The position numbers and the translations under genes were made by a program. This document shows positions 55,673 to 63,532 of a DNA stretch of 64,000 bases, piece by piece (position 1 is the first letter of the stretch; the number at the start of each line of letters is the position of its first letter). The DNA is from Bryobacteraceae bacterium (GTDB lineage Bacteria; Acidobacteriota; Terriglobia; Bryobacterales; Bryobacteraceae), in contig BPGE01000001.1 of assembly GCA_026002875.1 (NCBI GenBank), positions 3,782,001 to 3,846,000 of the forward strand, given 5' to 3'. Below the pieces are notes generated by a model. It was not told the origin of the DNA, did not search any database, and was given only the letters and a program-made list of their open reading frames with translations.

Positions 55673-55869
55673 GGCCGCGTTTGCGGTGCGGTGGGGGGTG
55701 TTGGAAGGTTGGGGAGGTTGTGTTTCAACCGCTTGGTCGCAGCCCTTGTTGTGTTTGAACCGCTTGGTCGCAGCCCTTCGGGCTGCTCCCGCGCGGCTCT
55801 GTTTGGCGGGGCGGGTTTCGGTTCGTTTCGTAAAATTGCGGTCTTGGGGTTTGGGTGGGGGTTGCGGGG
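55673..55869. repeat. Long direct repeat, copy 2
   Basis: The second copy of the ~195-bp repeat carries the same two 31-bp tandem units (55728-55747 and 55759-55778) and the same small hairpin (55770-55786). It is nearly identical to copy 1 except for a one-base change in the G-run length and differences near the right end, where the G-runs are longer. Confidence 0.85.
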
Positions 55870-55876
55870 TGGGGGG
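55846..55876 (+). other. Potential G-quadruplex (five G-runs)
   Basis: Five runs of 3-6 G separated by loops of 1-4 bases (GGGG-TTT-GGG-T-GGGGG-TTGC-GGGG-T-GGGGGG) at the right end of repeat copy 2. This satisfies the usual G3+N1-7 quadruplex rule on the plus strand. The matching part of copy 1 is less regular. Confidence 0.55.
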
Positions 55877-55939
55877 CGGCACGGGTGGGATGCAGCCCTC
55901 GCGCGAGCGCGAGGGGAAATCCGTCGGCGAGGGCGCGGG
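55877..55939. repeat. Hairpin repeat unit b
   Basis: A 63-bp unit containing a 9-bp-stem hairpin (arms CCCTCGCGC and GCGCGAGGG, loop GA, 55896-55915) with the same flanks as unit a. It is directly followed by unit c in tandem. Confidence 0.8.
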
Positions 55940-56002
55940 CGGCACGGGTGGGATGCAGCCCTCGCGCAAGCGCGAGGGGAAACCCGTTGGGGAGGGCGAG
56001 GG
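55940..56002. repeat. Hairpin repeat unit c
   Basis: A tandem copy of unit b at a period of 63 bp, with identical arms and loop AA (hairpin 55959-55978). The remaining ~110 bp to the next gene hold no recognised element other than the start region of the receptor gene. Confidence 0.8.
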
Positions 56003-56114
56003 GAGAACGCTGTTGGGGGGCTTCTTCCTGCTGGCGCGGCGTCTGCCGGGTTTAACGATCCTTTACCGGCAGGGGTAAGCCGTGCGGCCTTCAGCAGCGT
56101 CTCAAGGGGTGGCA

Positions 56115-59100
56115 ATGAAAATCCTTCTCCTGCTTGCATTGATCCTGACTCCCTGTTTCGCCGGAGAAGACGCGCCGCCGGCGGCGGTGTCCGGGCGCGT
56201 CATGCACCGGGGCAAGCCTGTGCCGGGCGCCGTGGTGACGGTCCGCCAACAGGACAGACAATGGCAGACCGTGACCGATGAACAGGGGAGGTTCAGCGTC
56301 CCGGACGTTCCGGAAGGAGCCGTCGAAATCGAGGCGCGGCTGTTCGGGTTCGATCTGGCGCGGCGGACCGTCAGCGGCGCGGAGAGAAGCCATGTCGAGG
56401 TCGCGATGTCGATTCCGGCGCCGGCGGCTGCGTCGTCCAACGGCGGCGTCCTTTCCGGAATCAGCGGCGGCGAGACAATCGAGATTCAGAACAGCCGCAC
56501 GCTGGAGCCTGCGGCGCCGATGAACATCGACTCAAGCGACGCGAGCGAGTCGTTCCTGGTGCAGGGTTCGCTGAGCCGCGGCCTGCAGGAAGCGGGCCGC
56601 CCGGGGTTCTTCGAGTTCGGATTCGCGGCGCCGATGATGGCCGGGATGTTCGGGCCCGGAGGCATGGCGGGCGGGCCGTTCGGTCCGGAGGGCGGCGCGC
56701 CCGGCGGGGCGCCCGGCATGGCGGGACCGGCCCCGGGAAGCGCACCCGGCGGAGGCCCGGCGGGCCCTGCCGGCCCGGCGGGGTTCGGGGGCGCGCCCGG
56801 CGCACTGGGGGGCGGGCCCGGCATGGGCGGCGGCATGCGTGGAGGCGGCATGATGGGCGGCCCGCCCGGCGGCGGTCCCGGCATGCGCGCGGGCATGGGC
56901 CCGGGACTGGGACGCATGTCGCCCGAGGAGTTCCGCAACCTGCCTCCGGAGGAGCAGGAAAAGATCAAGCGCGAGCTGGCGGAGCGCTTCGGGGGCGCCC
57001 TGCAGCGGGAAGGGTTCGGCAACCGGGTGCAGCGCGCGCAACAACAGATCCGCGGCGGATTGTTTTTCAACCTGCGCGACGACGCCCTCGACGCCGCACC
57101 CTATGGCGTGAACGGGCGTCCCGTGGAAAAGCCGCAATACACGCAGACGCGCTTCGGCGGCTCGCTGGGCGGCCCGCTGAAGTTTGGCCGGATCTTCGGC
57201 GCGGACAACACGTTTTTCTTCGTGAACTACAATGCGGGCCGCGGCAACACGGTCTACAACGGCTTCGCGGTGCTGCCTGATGCGGCCGTCCGCACGGGCG
57301 ACTTCCGCGTGCTGGAGCCGCTGAAGCCGGCCGTGATCTTCGATCCGCTCTCCGGCGCGCCGTTCCCGGACAACCGCATCCCCGACGCGCGCATCAGCCC
57401 GATCGCGCGCGGGCTGCTCGAGTTCATTCCTCTGCCGAACCGCCCCGGCGCGGTGCAGAACTGGACGCTCTCGGCGGCGCAGCCGCAGTCGAACGACAAC
57501 CTGAACGTGCGGCTGAACCGCACGCTCAACCGCCGCAACCGGCTGGCGTTCGACCTGGCCTGGCAGCGGCGCTACTCGGAAAATATCCAGCTGTTCGGGT
57601 GGCGCGACCCGAACAGGGGGCGCGGCTGGAACACGGCCGTGAACTGGAGCCAGACGCTGGCCCCGCGCCTGATCCACAACATCCGCGTCCGTTACAACCG
57701 GAACTACAACGCGCTGATTCCTTACTTCGCCTATGGCCCGGACGTGGCGGGACAGCTGGGGATCGAAGGCGCCTCCCGCGATCCGGTCAACTTCGGTCCG
57801 CCGAACCTGAACTTCACCAACTACGGCGACCTGACAGACGGCAACCGGTCGCGGCGCATGGTGCACACCTGGAACTTCAGCGATGGCTGGACGATCGTGC
57901 GCCGGGCGCACTCGATCACGACGGGCTTCGAATTCACGCGGACGCAGCAGAACACGCTGCTCGACCCCAATGCGCGCGGCACGCTCTTCTTCGGCGGCCT
58001 TCTGACCAGCGGCCTTGACGCCGCCGGGCGGCCGCTGGCGGGCACAGGCAACGACTTCGCCGACTTCCTGCTCGGCTACGTGCAGCAGAGCAGCGTGCGG
58101 TTCGGAGAGCCGGACACTTACATGCGGCAGTCGGTGTTCAGCGTGTTCGTGCAGGACGAGTGGCGCGCGCGGCCGGGGCTGACGCTGAACGCGGGGCTCC
58201 GCTGGGACGCCTGGCTGCCGCTGACCGAAAAGTACGGGCGCATGGCGAACCTCGATCTCGCACCCGGCTGGACGGGCGCGGCGGTGGTGACGCCGGGCGG
58301 GCAGGGGCCGTGGATGGGCAGCGTGCCGGATGGACTGATCCGGTCCGATCTGAACAACGTGGCGCCGCGCTTCGGCCTCGCGTGGCGGCCGAGCCAGAAG
58401 CGGCGCACGATCGTGCGCCTGGGCTACAGCGTGTTTTACGACCTGGCCGTGTTCAACCGCATTGCGCAGCGGCTGGTCTACCAGCCGCCCTTCGCCACGG
58501 CGGCCACGTTCAACACGTCCACCGCCGCGCGGCTGACGCTCCGGCAGCCTTTCCGCGGGCCGCAGCAGCAGACGATCCTCAATTCGTTCGCCGTGAATCC
58601 GGGCTACCGCGCCCCCTACGCACAGACGTGGAATCTGAACATCCAGCAGGACGTGCGGGGCTACGTCATCGAACTGGGCTATCTCGGCACCAAGGGCACG
58701 GCGCTCGACATCCTGCGGATTCCGAACCGCGCCGCGCCCGGCTCGCCCATCGACAGCGAGCTGCGCCGCCCGATTCCCTACGCCACGGGCTTCACCTATG
58801 ACAGTCCCGAAGGCAGCTCGATCTTCCACTCCGGGCAGCTGCGCGTGGTGCGGCGCATGCGGCGCGGCGTCAGCTGGTCCGCGGTCTACACGTTCTCGAA
58901 ATCGATTGACAACGCCAGCTCGATCGGGGGCACGGGCAACCTTGTCGTGCAGGACGAAAACAACCTCCGCGCCGAACGCGGACTGTCGAACTTCGACGTC
59001 CGGCATCAGCTGCAGTTCAACGGCATGTTTGCGTCTCCGTTCGGCCCCACGGGCATCTGGCTGCGGCAGCGCAACAAATGGACGACGCTGCTGCGCGACT

Positions 59101-59537
59101 GGAACCTGAACCTGAACCTGCAGGCGAACTCCGGCCGTCCGCTGACGGCGCGCGTGCTGGGTTCGGTGGCCGATCCGGGCGGCAGCGGCGCCACGGGAAG
59201 CGCCCGCGCCGACGCGACGGGGCTGCCCGTGAAAAGCGGCTCGGGCTACTTCAACACGGCGGCGTTCACGGTGCCGCCCGCGGACCGCTACGGCAACGCG
59301 GGCCGCAACACGATTCCGGGGCCGGGCATGGTGGTGCTGAACGCGGGCTTCGGGCGCGCGTTCCAGCTGGGAGAAAGCGCGCGGCGCAGGCTCGACCTGC
59401 GGCTCGAGGCGCAGAACGTGCTCAACAAGGTGAACCTGACCAGCTACGGCACGGTGGTCAACGCCGCCAACTACGGCGAGCCTACTTCCGCCGCCGCCAT
59501 GCGCAGCGTCCAGATCACGGCGAGGTTCCAATTCTAG
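56115..59537 (+). CDS. Oar-like TonB-dependent outer-membrane receptor with collagen-like insert
   Basis: This 1140-residue protein has a signal peptide (KILLLLALILTPCFAG). A carboxypeptidase-regulatory domain (VSGRVMHRGKPVPGAVVTV...TDEQGRFSVPDVPEG) and a plug-like region follow. A Gly/Pro/Met-rich stretch lies at about 180-272 (units such as GGAPGGAPGMAGPAPG). Then comes a long barrel with typical acidobacterial blocks: YTQTRFGGSLGGPLKFG, FFFVNYNAGRG, IPLPNRPG, SVFVQDEWRARPGLTLNAGLRWD, and FDVRHQLQFNGMF. It ends SVQITARFQF, with terminal Phe. Such receptors import large substrates with TonB energy. The start has AAGGGG upstream. The VWFA-related gene follows 2 bp later. Confidence 0.92.
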   Translation: MKILLLLALILTPCFAGEDAPPAAVSGRVMHRGKPVPGAVVTVRQQDRQWQTVTDEQGRFSVPDVPEGAVEIEARLFGFDLARRTVSGAERSHVEVAMSIPAPAAASSNGGVLSGISGGETIEIQNSRTLEPAAPMNIDSSDASESFLVQGSLSRGLQEAGRPGFFEFGFAAPMMAGMFGPGGMAGGPFGPEGGAPGGAPGMAGPAPGSAPGGGPAGPAGPAGFGGAPGALGGGPGMGGGMRGGGMMGGPPGGGPGMRAGMGPGLGRMSPEEFRNLPPEEQEKIKRELAERFGGALQREGFGNRVQRAQQQIRGGLFFNLRDDALDAAPYGVNGRPVEKPQYTQTRFGGSLGGPLKFGRIFGADNTFFFVNYNAGRGNTVYNGFAVLPDAAVRTGDFRVLEPLKPAVIFDPLSGAPFPDNRIPDARISPIARGLLEFIPLPNRPGAVQNWTLSAAQPQSNDNLNVRLNRTLNRRNRLAFDLAWQRRYSENIQLFGWRDPNRGRGWNTAVNWSQTLAPRLIHNIRVRYNRNYNALIPYFAYGPDVAGQLGIEGASRDPVNFGPPNLNFTNYGDLTDGNRSRRMVHTWNFSDGWTIVRRAHSITTGFEFTRTQQNTLLDPNARGTLFFGGLLTSGLDAAGRPLAGTGNDFADFLLGYVQQSSVRFGEPDTYMRQSVFSVFVQDEWRARPGLTLNAGLRWDAWLPLTEKYGRMANLDLAPGWTGAAVVTPGGQGPWMGSVPDGLIRSDLNNVAPRFGLAWRPSQKRRTIVRLGYSVFYDLAVFNRIAQRLVYQPPFATAATFNTSTAARLTLRQPFRGPQQQTILNSFAVNPGYRAPYAQTWNLNIQQDVRGYVIELGYLGTKGTALDILRIPNRAAPGSPIDSELRRPIPYATGFTYDSPEGSSIFHSGQLRVVRRMRRGVSWSAVYTFSKSIDNASSIGGTGNLVVQDENNLRAERGLSNFDVRHQLQFNGMFASPFGPTGIWLRQRNKWTTLLRDWNLNLNLQANSGRPLTARVLGSVADPGGSGATGSARADATGLPVKSGSGYFNTAAFTVPPADRYGNAGRNTIPGPGMVVLNAGFGRAFQLGESARRRLDLRLEAQNVLNKVNLTSYGTVVNAANYGEPTSAAAMRSVQITARFQF

Positions 59538-59539
59538 CC

Positions 59540-61618
59540 ATGAAACGCGAACTGCTCTCCAGCCTGATGTGCGCGGCTCTGCTCGCCCAGCCGCCTGATG
59601 AAACGCTGACCTTCCGCGCGTCGGCGAACCTCGTGATCGTCACGGTGTTCGTGCGCGATGCGCAGGGCCGCCCGGTGAAGGGGCTGACCGCGAACGATTT
59701 CATCGTCACGGAAAACGGCAAGCCGCAGACGATCCGCGTCTTCGAGTTCCAGCAGATCGAGGATGCGGCGCCCGGCGCGGCGGTGATGACGGCGGAGGCG
59801 GCTGCGCCGCAGACCGTGAAAGCCGAACAGCAGACCGGTGCGATCCTGCCCGTGCGTTACCGCGACCGGCGCCTGATCGTGCTCTATTTCGACTGGACCT
59901 CGCTTGATGATACGCAGCAGATCCGCGCCAGGGAGGCAGCCGAAGAATGGATCCGGACGAAGATGACGCCGGCGGACCTGGTGCGCATCGTGGCGTTCGG
60001 TTCGCGCCTGCGCGTGGCGCAGGACTTTACGAACGACCGCGACGCGCTGATCGAAACGGTGCGGAAGTTCCAGACGGGCGAGATGAGCGAACTGGCGGCG
60101 GAGGGCGCCACGAACGCGGAGTCCGCGGAAGACTCCGCTTTTGCGGCGGACGACACGGAATTCAACGTCTTCAACACGGACCGCAAGCTGGCAGCGCTGG
60201 AGGATCTGGCGCGGTCGCTGGCAGCGCTGCCCGAGAAGAAAGCGGTTGTCTATTTCACCGCCGGCGTCAGCCGGACGGGGATGGACAATGAAGCGCAGCT
60301 GCGCGCCGCCGTCAACGCCGCCGTGCGCGCCAACGTGAGCTTCTATCCCGTGGACGTGCGCGGCCTGCAGGCTGAACCGCCCGGCGGGGGCGCCACGGTG
60401 GCCCAGGTCTCGGGCACGGGCCTGTTCAGCGGGCAGGCGCAGGGACGTCAGCGGCAGCGCAGCTACGACACGCAGGACACGCTGGAGATGCTGGCTTCCG
60501 ACACAGGCGGCCGCGCGCTGTTCGACACGAACGACCTTGCGCTCGGCATCCAGCGGGCGCAGCAGGACATCCAGAGCTATTACATCCTCGGCTACTACTC
60601 CACCGATGAGCGGCGCGACGGCCAGTACCGGCGCGTGGAGGTGAAGCTGCAGCCGGCCGTGCAGGCGCGGCTGCGGGCGCGGCTGGACTACCGCCGCGGC
60701 TATTTCGCAGAAAAGGATTTTGCGGCGTTCTCAAGCTACGACAAGGAGAAACAGCTGGAAGAGGCGCTGCTGGCCGGCGACCCCGTGACGCAGTTGCGGC
60801 TGGCGCTGGAGGTGAACTGGTTCCGCCTGGGGCGCAGCCAGTACTTCGTCCCCGTGGCGGTGAAGATCCCCGGTTCCGCGATTCCGCTCAAGAAACAGGG
60901 CGGAGCTGAAACGACGACGTTCGACTTCGCGGGCCAGGTGAAGGACGCGCGGGGCGTCGTGGCGGCGACGGTGCGCGACTCGATCAAGATCCAGCTGCGG
61001 GAAGGCAAGGCAGGCCAGCTCGCCGAGCGCAGCCTGGTGTACGACACGGGCTTCACGCTGCCTCCGGGCTCGTACACGATGCGCATGGTGGTGCGCGAGA
61101 ACCTGACCGGAAAGCTGGGATCATTTGATACCCGCTTCACGATCCCGGACCTGACAGGGCTGAAAGACGAAGTGCGGCTCAGCTCGCTGGTGCTGGGCGC
61201 ACAGCGCGTGCCGGTGAGCGAAGCCGTGGGCGCGGCGGACAGGAAGCTTGTGAAGAAACAGGACACGCACCCGCTGGTGCGCGGCAATGAAAAGCTCCTG
61301 CCCAGCGTCACGCGGGTGTTCCGCGAAGGGCAGACGCTTTACGTCTACGCCGAAGCCTACGATCCCGACACCGATCCCACGCAGCAGAAGCCATCGCTGG
61401 CGGCGGCGCTGACGATCTACCGCGACGGGAAGCTCGTCTACCAGTCGCGCCCGGCAGTGGTGAGCGCGCTCAAGGATCCGAAAAGCCGCAGCGCCGCGGT
61501 GGCTCTGGAAGCGCCGCTGAAGCTGCCCGCGGGCGAATATGTCGCGCAGCTCAACGTGATCGACCGGCTGGGGCAGAAAGCGGGATTCCTGCGGGCGCCG
61601 CTTGTGGTGGCGCCGTAA
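59540..61618 (+). CDS. VWFA-related acidobacterial-type secreted protein
   Basis: This 692-residue protein has a short leader (KRELLSSLMCAALLAQPP). It opens LTFRASANLVIVTVFVRDAQGRPVKGLTANDFIVTENGKPQTI, the typical start of the VWFA-related acidobacterial domain family (TIGR03436). The VWA core is incomplete at the MIDAS site: YFDWTSLDD stands where D-x-S-x-S is expected, so metal binding is uncertain. VVYFTAGVSRTGMD and SYYILGYYSTDERRDGQYRRVEVKL follow, then Ig-like C-terminal regions. It is coupled to the receptor by a 2-bp gap, suggesting a shared role at the cell surface. Confidence 0.93.
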   Translation: MKRELLSSLMCAALLAQPPDETLTFRASANLVIVTVFVRDAQGRPVKGLTANDFIVTENGKPQTIRVFEFQQIEDAAPGAAVMTAEAAAPQTVKAEQQTGAILPVRYRDRRLIVLYFDWTSLDDTQQIRAREAAEEWIRTKMTPADLVRIVAFGSRLRVAQDFTNDRDALIETVRKFQTGEMSELAAEGATNAESAEDSAFAADDTEFNVFNTDRKLAALEDLARSLAALPEKKAVVYFTAGVSRTGMDNEAQLRAAVNAAVRANVSFYPVDVRGLQAEPPGGGATVAQVSGTGLFSGQAQGRQRQRSYDTQDTLEMLASDTGGRALFDTNDLALGIQRAQQDIQSYYILGYYSTDERRDGQYRRVEVKLQPAVQARLRARLDYRRGYFAEKDFAAFSSYDKEKQLEEALLAGDPVTQLRLALEVNWFRLGRSQYFVPVAVKIPGSAIPLKKQGGAETTTFDFAGQVKDARGVVAATVRDSIKIQLREGKAGQLAERSLVYDTGFTLPPGSYTMRMVVRENLTGKLGSFDTRFTIPDLTGLKDEVRLSSLVLGAQRVPVSEAVGAADRKLVKKQDTHPLVRGNEKLLPSVTRVFREGQTLYVYAEAYDPDTDPTQQKPSLAAALTIYRDGKLVYQSRPAVVSALKDPKSRSAAVALEAPLKLPAGEYVAQLNVIDRLGQKAGFLRAPLVVAP

Positions 61619-61687
61619 GGGCAGAGGACCGGTCAAAGTTTACAAACAAATCCGGAACACAGGCCCGGCGGGATCGTCCCCTGGTAT

Positions 61688-62617
61688 ATGCCAATCGACA
61701 AGAACCTGCTGGCTGTGCTGCTGCCTGCTGCTGCAGCCTTTGCGGGAGAGATGCTGCCGCTGCAGAACGGGAACCAGTGGACGTACACGGACCTTCAATC
61801 CGGCCACAGTTTCACCGTGCGCGTGGGCACGCCGCTGGCGGCCAATGACAACGTGTATTACCGGCTGAATGGTTACGTGGACCGGGGGTTGTGGGTCCGT
61901 CCCCTCAGGGATGGAACCCTGGTCTATCTGGACGAAGAGGCGGGCGCCGAGCGGGTGCTGACGTCGTTCGAGGACGCTGGCAGCGGCTGGGCTGCCGCCC
62001 CATTCCGTCCGTGCGAGCAGGAAAGCCGGCTGGCTGGCCCGCCCGCGCCGTATCAGGGCTCGGCAGGATGGTTTTCTGCGGCGCAGAAGCTGGAGTACCG
62101 CTCCACGGGCTGCGCCGATGCCGGAACCGGGGCCGAGGTATTTGCGCCAGGGATCGGCATGCTGCAGCGGACTGTCACGACCATCGCTGGACCGCGCGTC
62201 TATGAGCTCGTCTCCGCGCGCGTCGGCAAGTTTCTTTTCGAGGCCGGTCCCTCGACATTCTTCAGCGCCTCGCTGGCGGAGACTCCGTCTGGCGGGCTGT
62301 CAGCGTCGCTGCGCCTGGTTCCGGGAACGGGCGAGCCTGTCGATCTTTTTTACGCCGACTGGCAGGAATACGACGCCGTCCTCTGGGATGAATCCGGCCG
62401 GCCTGTTTACCGCTGGTCGGACGGCAAAGCCTTCGCGCAGGCGACGCGGATCAGGACCGTTTCCGGGGAACTCCGTCATGAGGTCCCCCTCGAGCTGCGC
62501 GAGCCGCTGCCCGACGGCCGCTATGTGCTGGAAGCGTGGCTGACGACAGGACCTGACCGGCGCGGGTATGCCGCGATGGCGCCGTTCCGGATCGAGGGAG
62601 GCAGGCTCAGCCGGTAG
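61688..62617 (+). CDS. Secreted protein with BsuPI-like C-terminal domain
   Basis: This 309-residue protein has a signal peptide (NLLAVLLPAAAAFAGE). The N-terminal part LPLQNGNQWTYTDLQSGHSFTVRVG...YYRLNGYVDRGLWVRP is beta-rich. The C-terminal 110 residues match the BsuPI (intracellular proteinase inhibitor-like) domain: LFYADWQEYDAVLWDESGRPVYRWSDGKAFAQ and LPDGRYVLEAWLTTGP. The domain is an Ig-like fold often found outside the cell, not necessarily an inhibitor. The 70 bp upstream contain GGTATATG just before the start but no strong ribosome site. Confidence 0.8.
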   Translation: MPIDKNLLAVLLPAAAAFAGEMLPLQNGNQWTYTDLQSGHSFTVRVGTPLAANDNVYYRLNGYVDRGLWVRPLRDGTLVYLDEEAGAERVLTSFEDAGSGWAAAPFRPCEQESRLAGPPAPYQGSAGWFSAAQKLEYRSTGCADAGTGAEVFAPGIGMLQRTVTTIAGPRVYELVSARVGKFLFEAGPSTFFSASLAETPSGGLSASLRLVPGTGEPVDLFYADWQEYDAVLWDESGRPVYRWSDGKAFAQATRIRTVSGELRHEVPLELREPLPDGRYVLEAWLTTGPDRRGYAAMAPFRIEGGRLSR

Positions 62618-62675
62618 CCGGAGCCGGGACGGACTTCCGGGATCCGGCTGGCCCATCCGGGACACGGGGAGCCCG

Positions 62676-63515
62676 CTACTTTTCGACCCGGAACCGCCCG
62701 CGCGCTTCGGCTGTCTTGCCGCCCACTTTATCGACAACGGTTACGGCGAGCTGATAATCGCCGGGCTGGACGCCCTCGCTGACGCTGAGCGTCAGCATGC
62801 CGTTCAGCAGGCGGCGGGGGTAGAAGGGCTCGCCTTCATCGCTGGCGGCTTCCTCCTGGGTAAAGAGCACGTCTCCCTGCGTGTTCAGGACCTCCAGTCC
62901 GTAGCTGACGGAAAACCGGTTGTTCCCGCCGAGCGTGAAGCCCGCCACCTGGAACCGCGCGATCAGAGTCTCGCCGGGGCGGTAGACGGCGTCGGGCATG
63001 GGTTCGCGATCCGCTTCGTCGCGGTAGAAGCCGAGGTTGAGGACGGTCAGCCCGTCCACCTTTGGCAATGGCCTGCCGCCGACGCGGAAGGGGACGTCGT
63101 GTTCGGCGCTTGTCTGCGCCAGTTCATCGGCCACCCGGATCCTGATCCGGTAGCCGCCCGGAGGCAGCTGTCCGGGCAGCGCCATGGTGTACTGGACGCG
63201 CGGCAGCCAGTTCCTGTCCTCGTAGCTCAGCTCTTCCTGGATGGCGCCGCCCGCCGCCGGCTCCAGAAGCCGCCCCTCGGGATCCGTGGCGTAGAGAGAC
63301 CAGCGGAGATCGACCCGGTCCTTGACGACGCGGAACCCGGCGATCCGGAAGCTGAGATAGAGGAGCTCGCCGGAGTGGTATTCGTAGTTGGCGCTGATCG
63401 GCGGGCCGTCCTCCTGCCGGTAATGCAGGGTGACTCCGGTGATGGCGAGCTTCGAAGGCGCCGGCTGTCCGGCGGAGAGCACCGCCGGCAGCAGCATCAA
63501 CCCGATCCAGCCCAC
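62676..63515 (-). CDS. Secreted protein with two Ig-like domains
   Basis: This 279-residue protein has a signal peptide (IGLMLLPAVLSAG) and two similar beta-sandwich halves (about 25-145 and 155-279). The repeat is seen in VDLRWSLYATDPEGRLLEP versus VSYGLEVLNTQGDVLFTQ, and in LPPGGYRIRIRVADELAQTS versus VQPGDYQLAVTVVDKVGGKT. It belongs to the same general class as the N-terminal part of the gene 17 bp upstream, so the two may act together. The function is unknown. Confidence 0.8.
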   Translation of the reverse strand: MGWIGLMLLPAVLSAGQPAPSKLAITGVTLHYRQEDGPPISANYEYHSGELLYLSFRIAGFRVVKDRVDLRWSLYATDPEGRLLEPAAGGAIQEELSYEDRNWLPRVQYTMALPGQLPPGGYRIRIRVADELAQTSAEHDVPFRVGGRPLPKVDGLTVLNLGFYRDEADREPMPDAVYRPGETLIARFQVAGFTLGGNNRFSVSYGLEVLNTQGDVLFTQEEAASDEGEPFYPRRLLNGMLTLSVSEGVQPGDYQLAVTVVDKVGGKTAEARGRFRVEK

Positions 63516-63532
63516 GCCTCTATTGTGCGCCT

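Noticed and set aside
55450-55778. 20-bp repeats at 31-bp spacing that could look like a CRISPR fragment
   Set aside because: Only two units per copy, the 11-bp spacing between units is shared between copies rather than unique, and no cas gene is present.
55195-56139. Long minus-strand frames through the repeat cluster, Pro/Arg/Ser-rich
   Set aside because: They arise from the G/T-rich repeats read on the other strand, repeat the same peptide at each copy, and have no start signal or domain.
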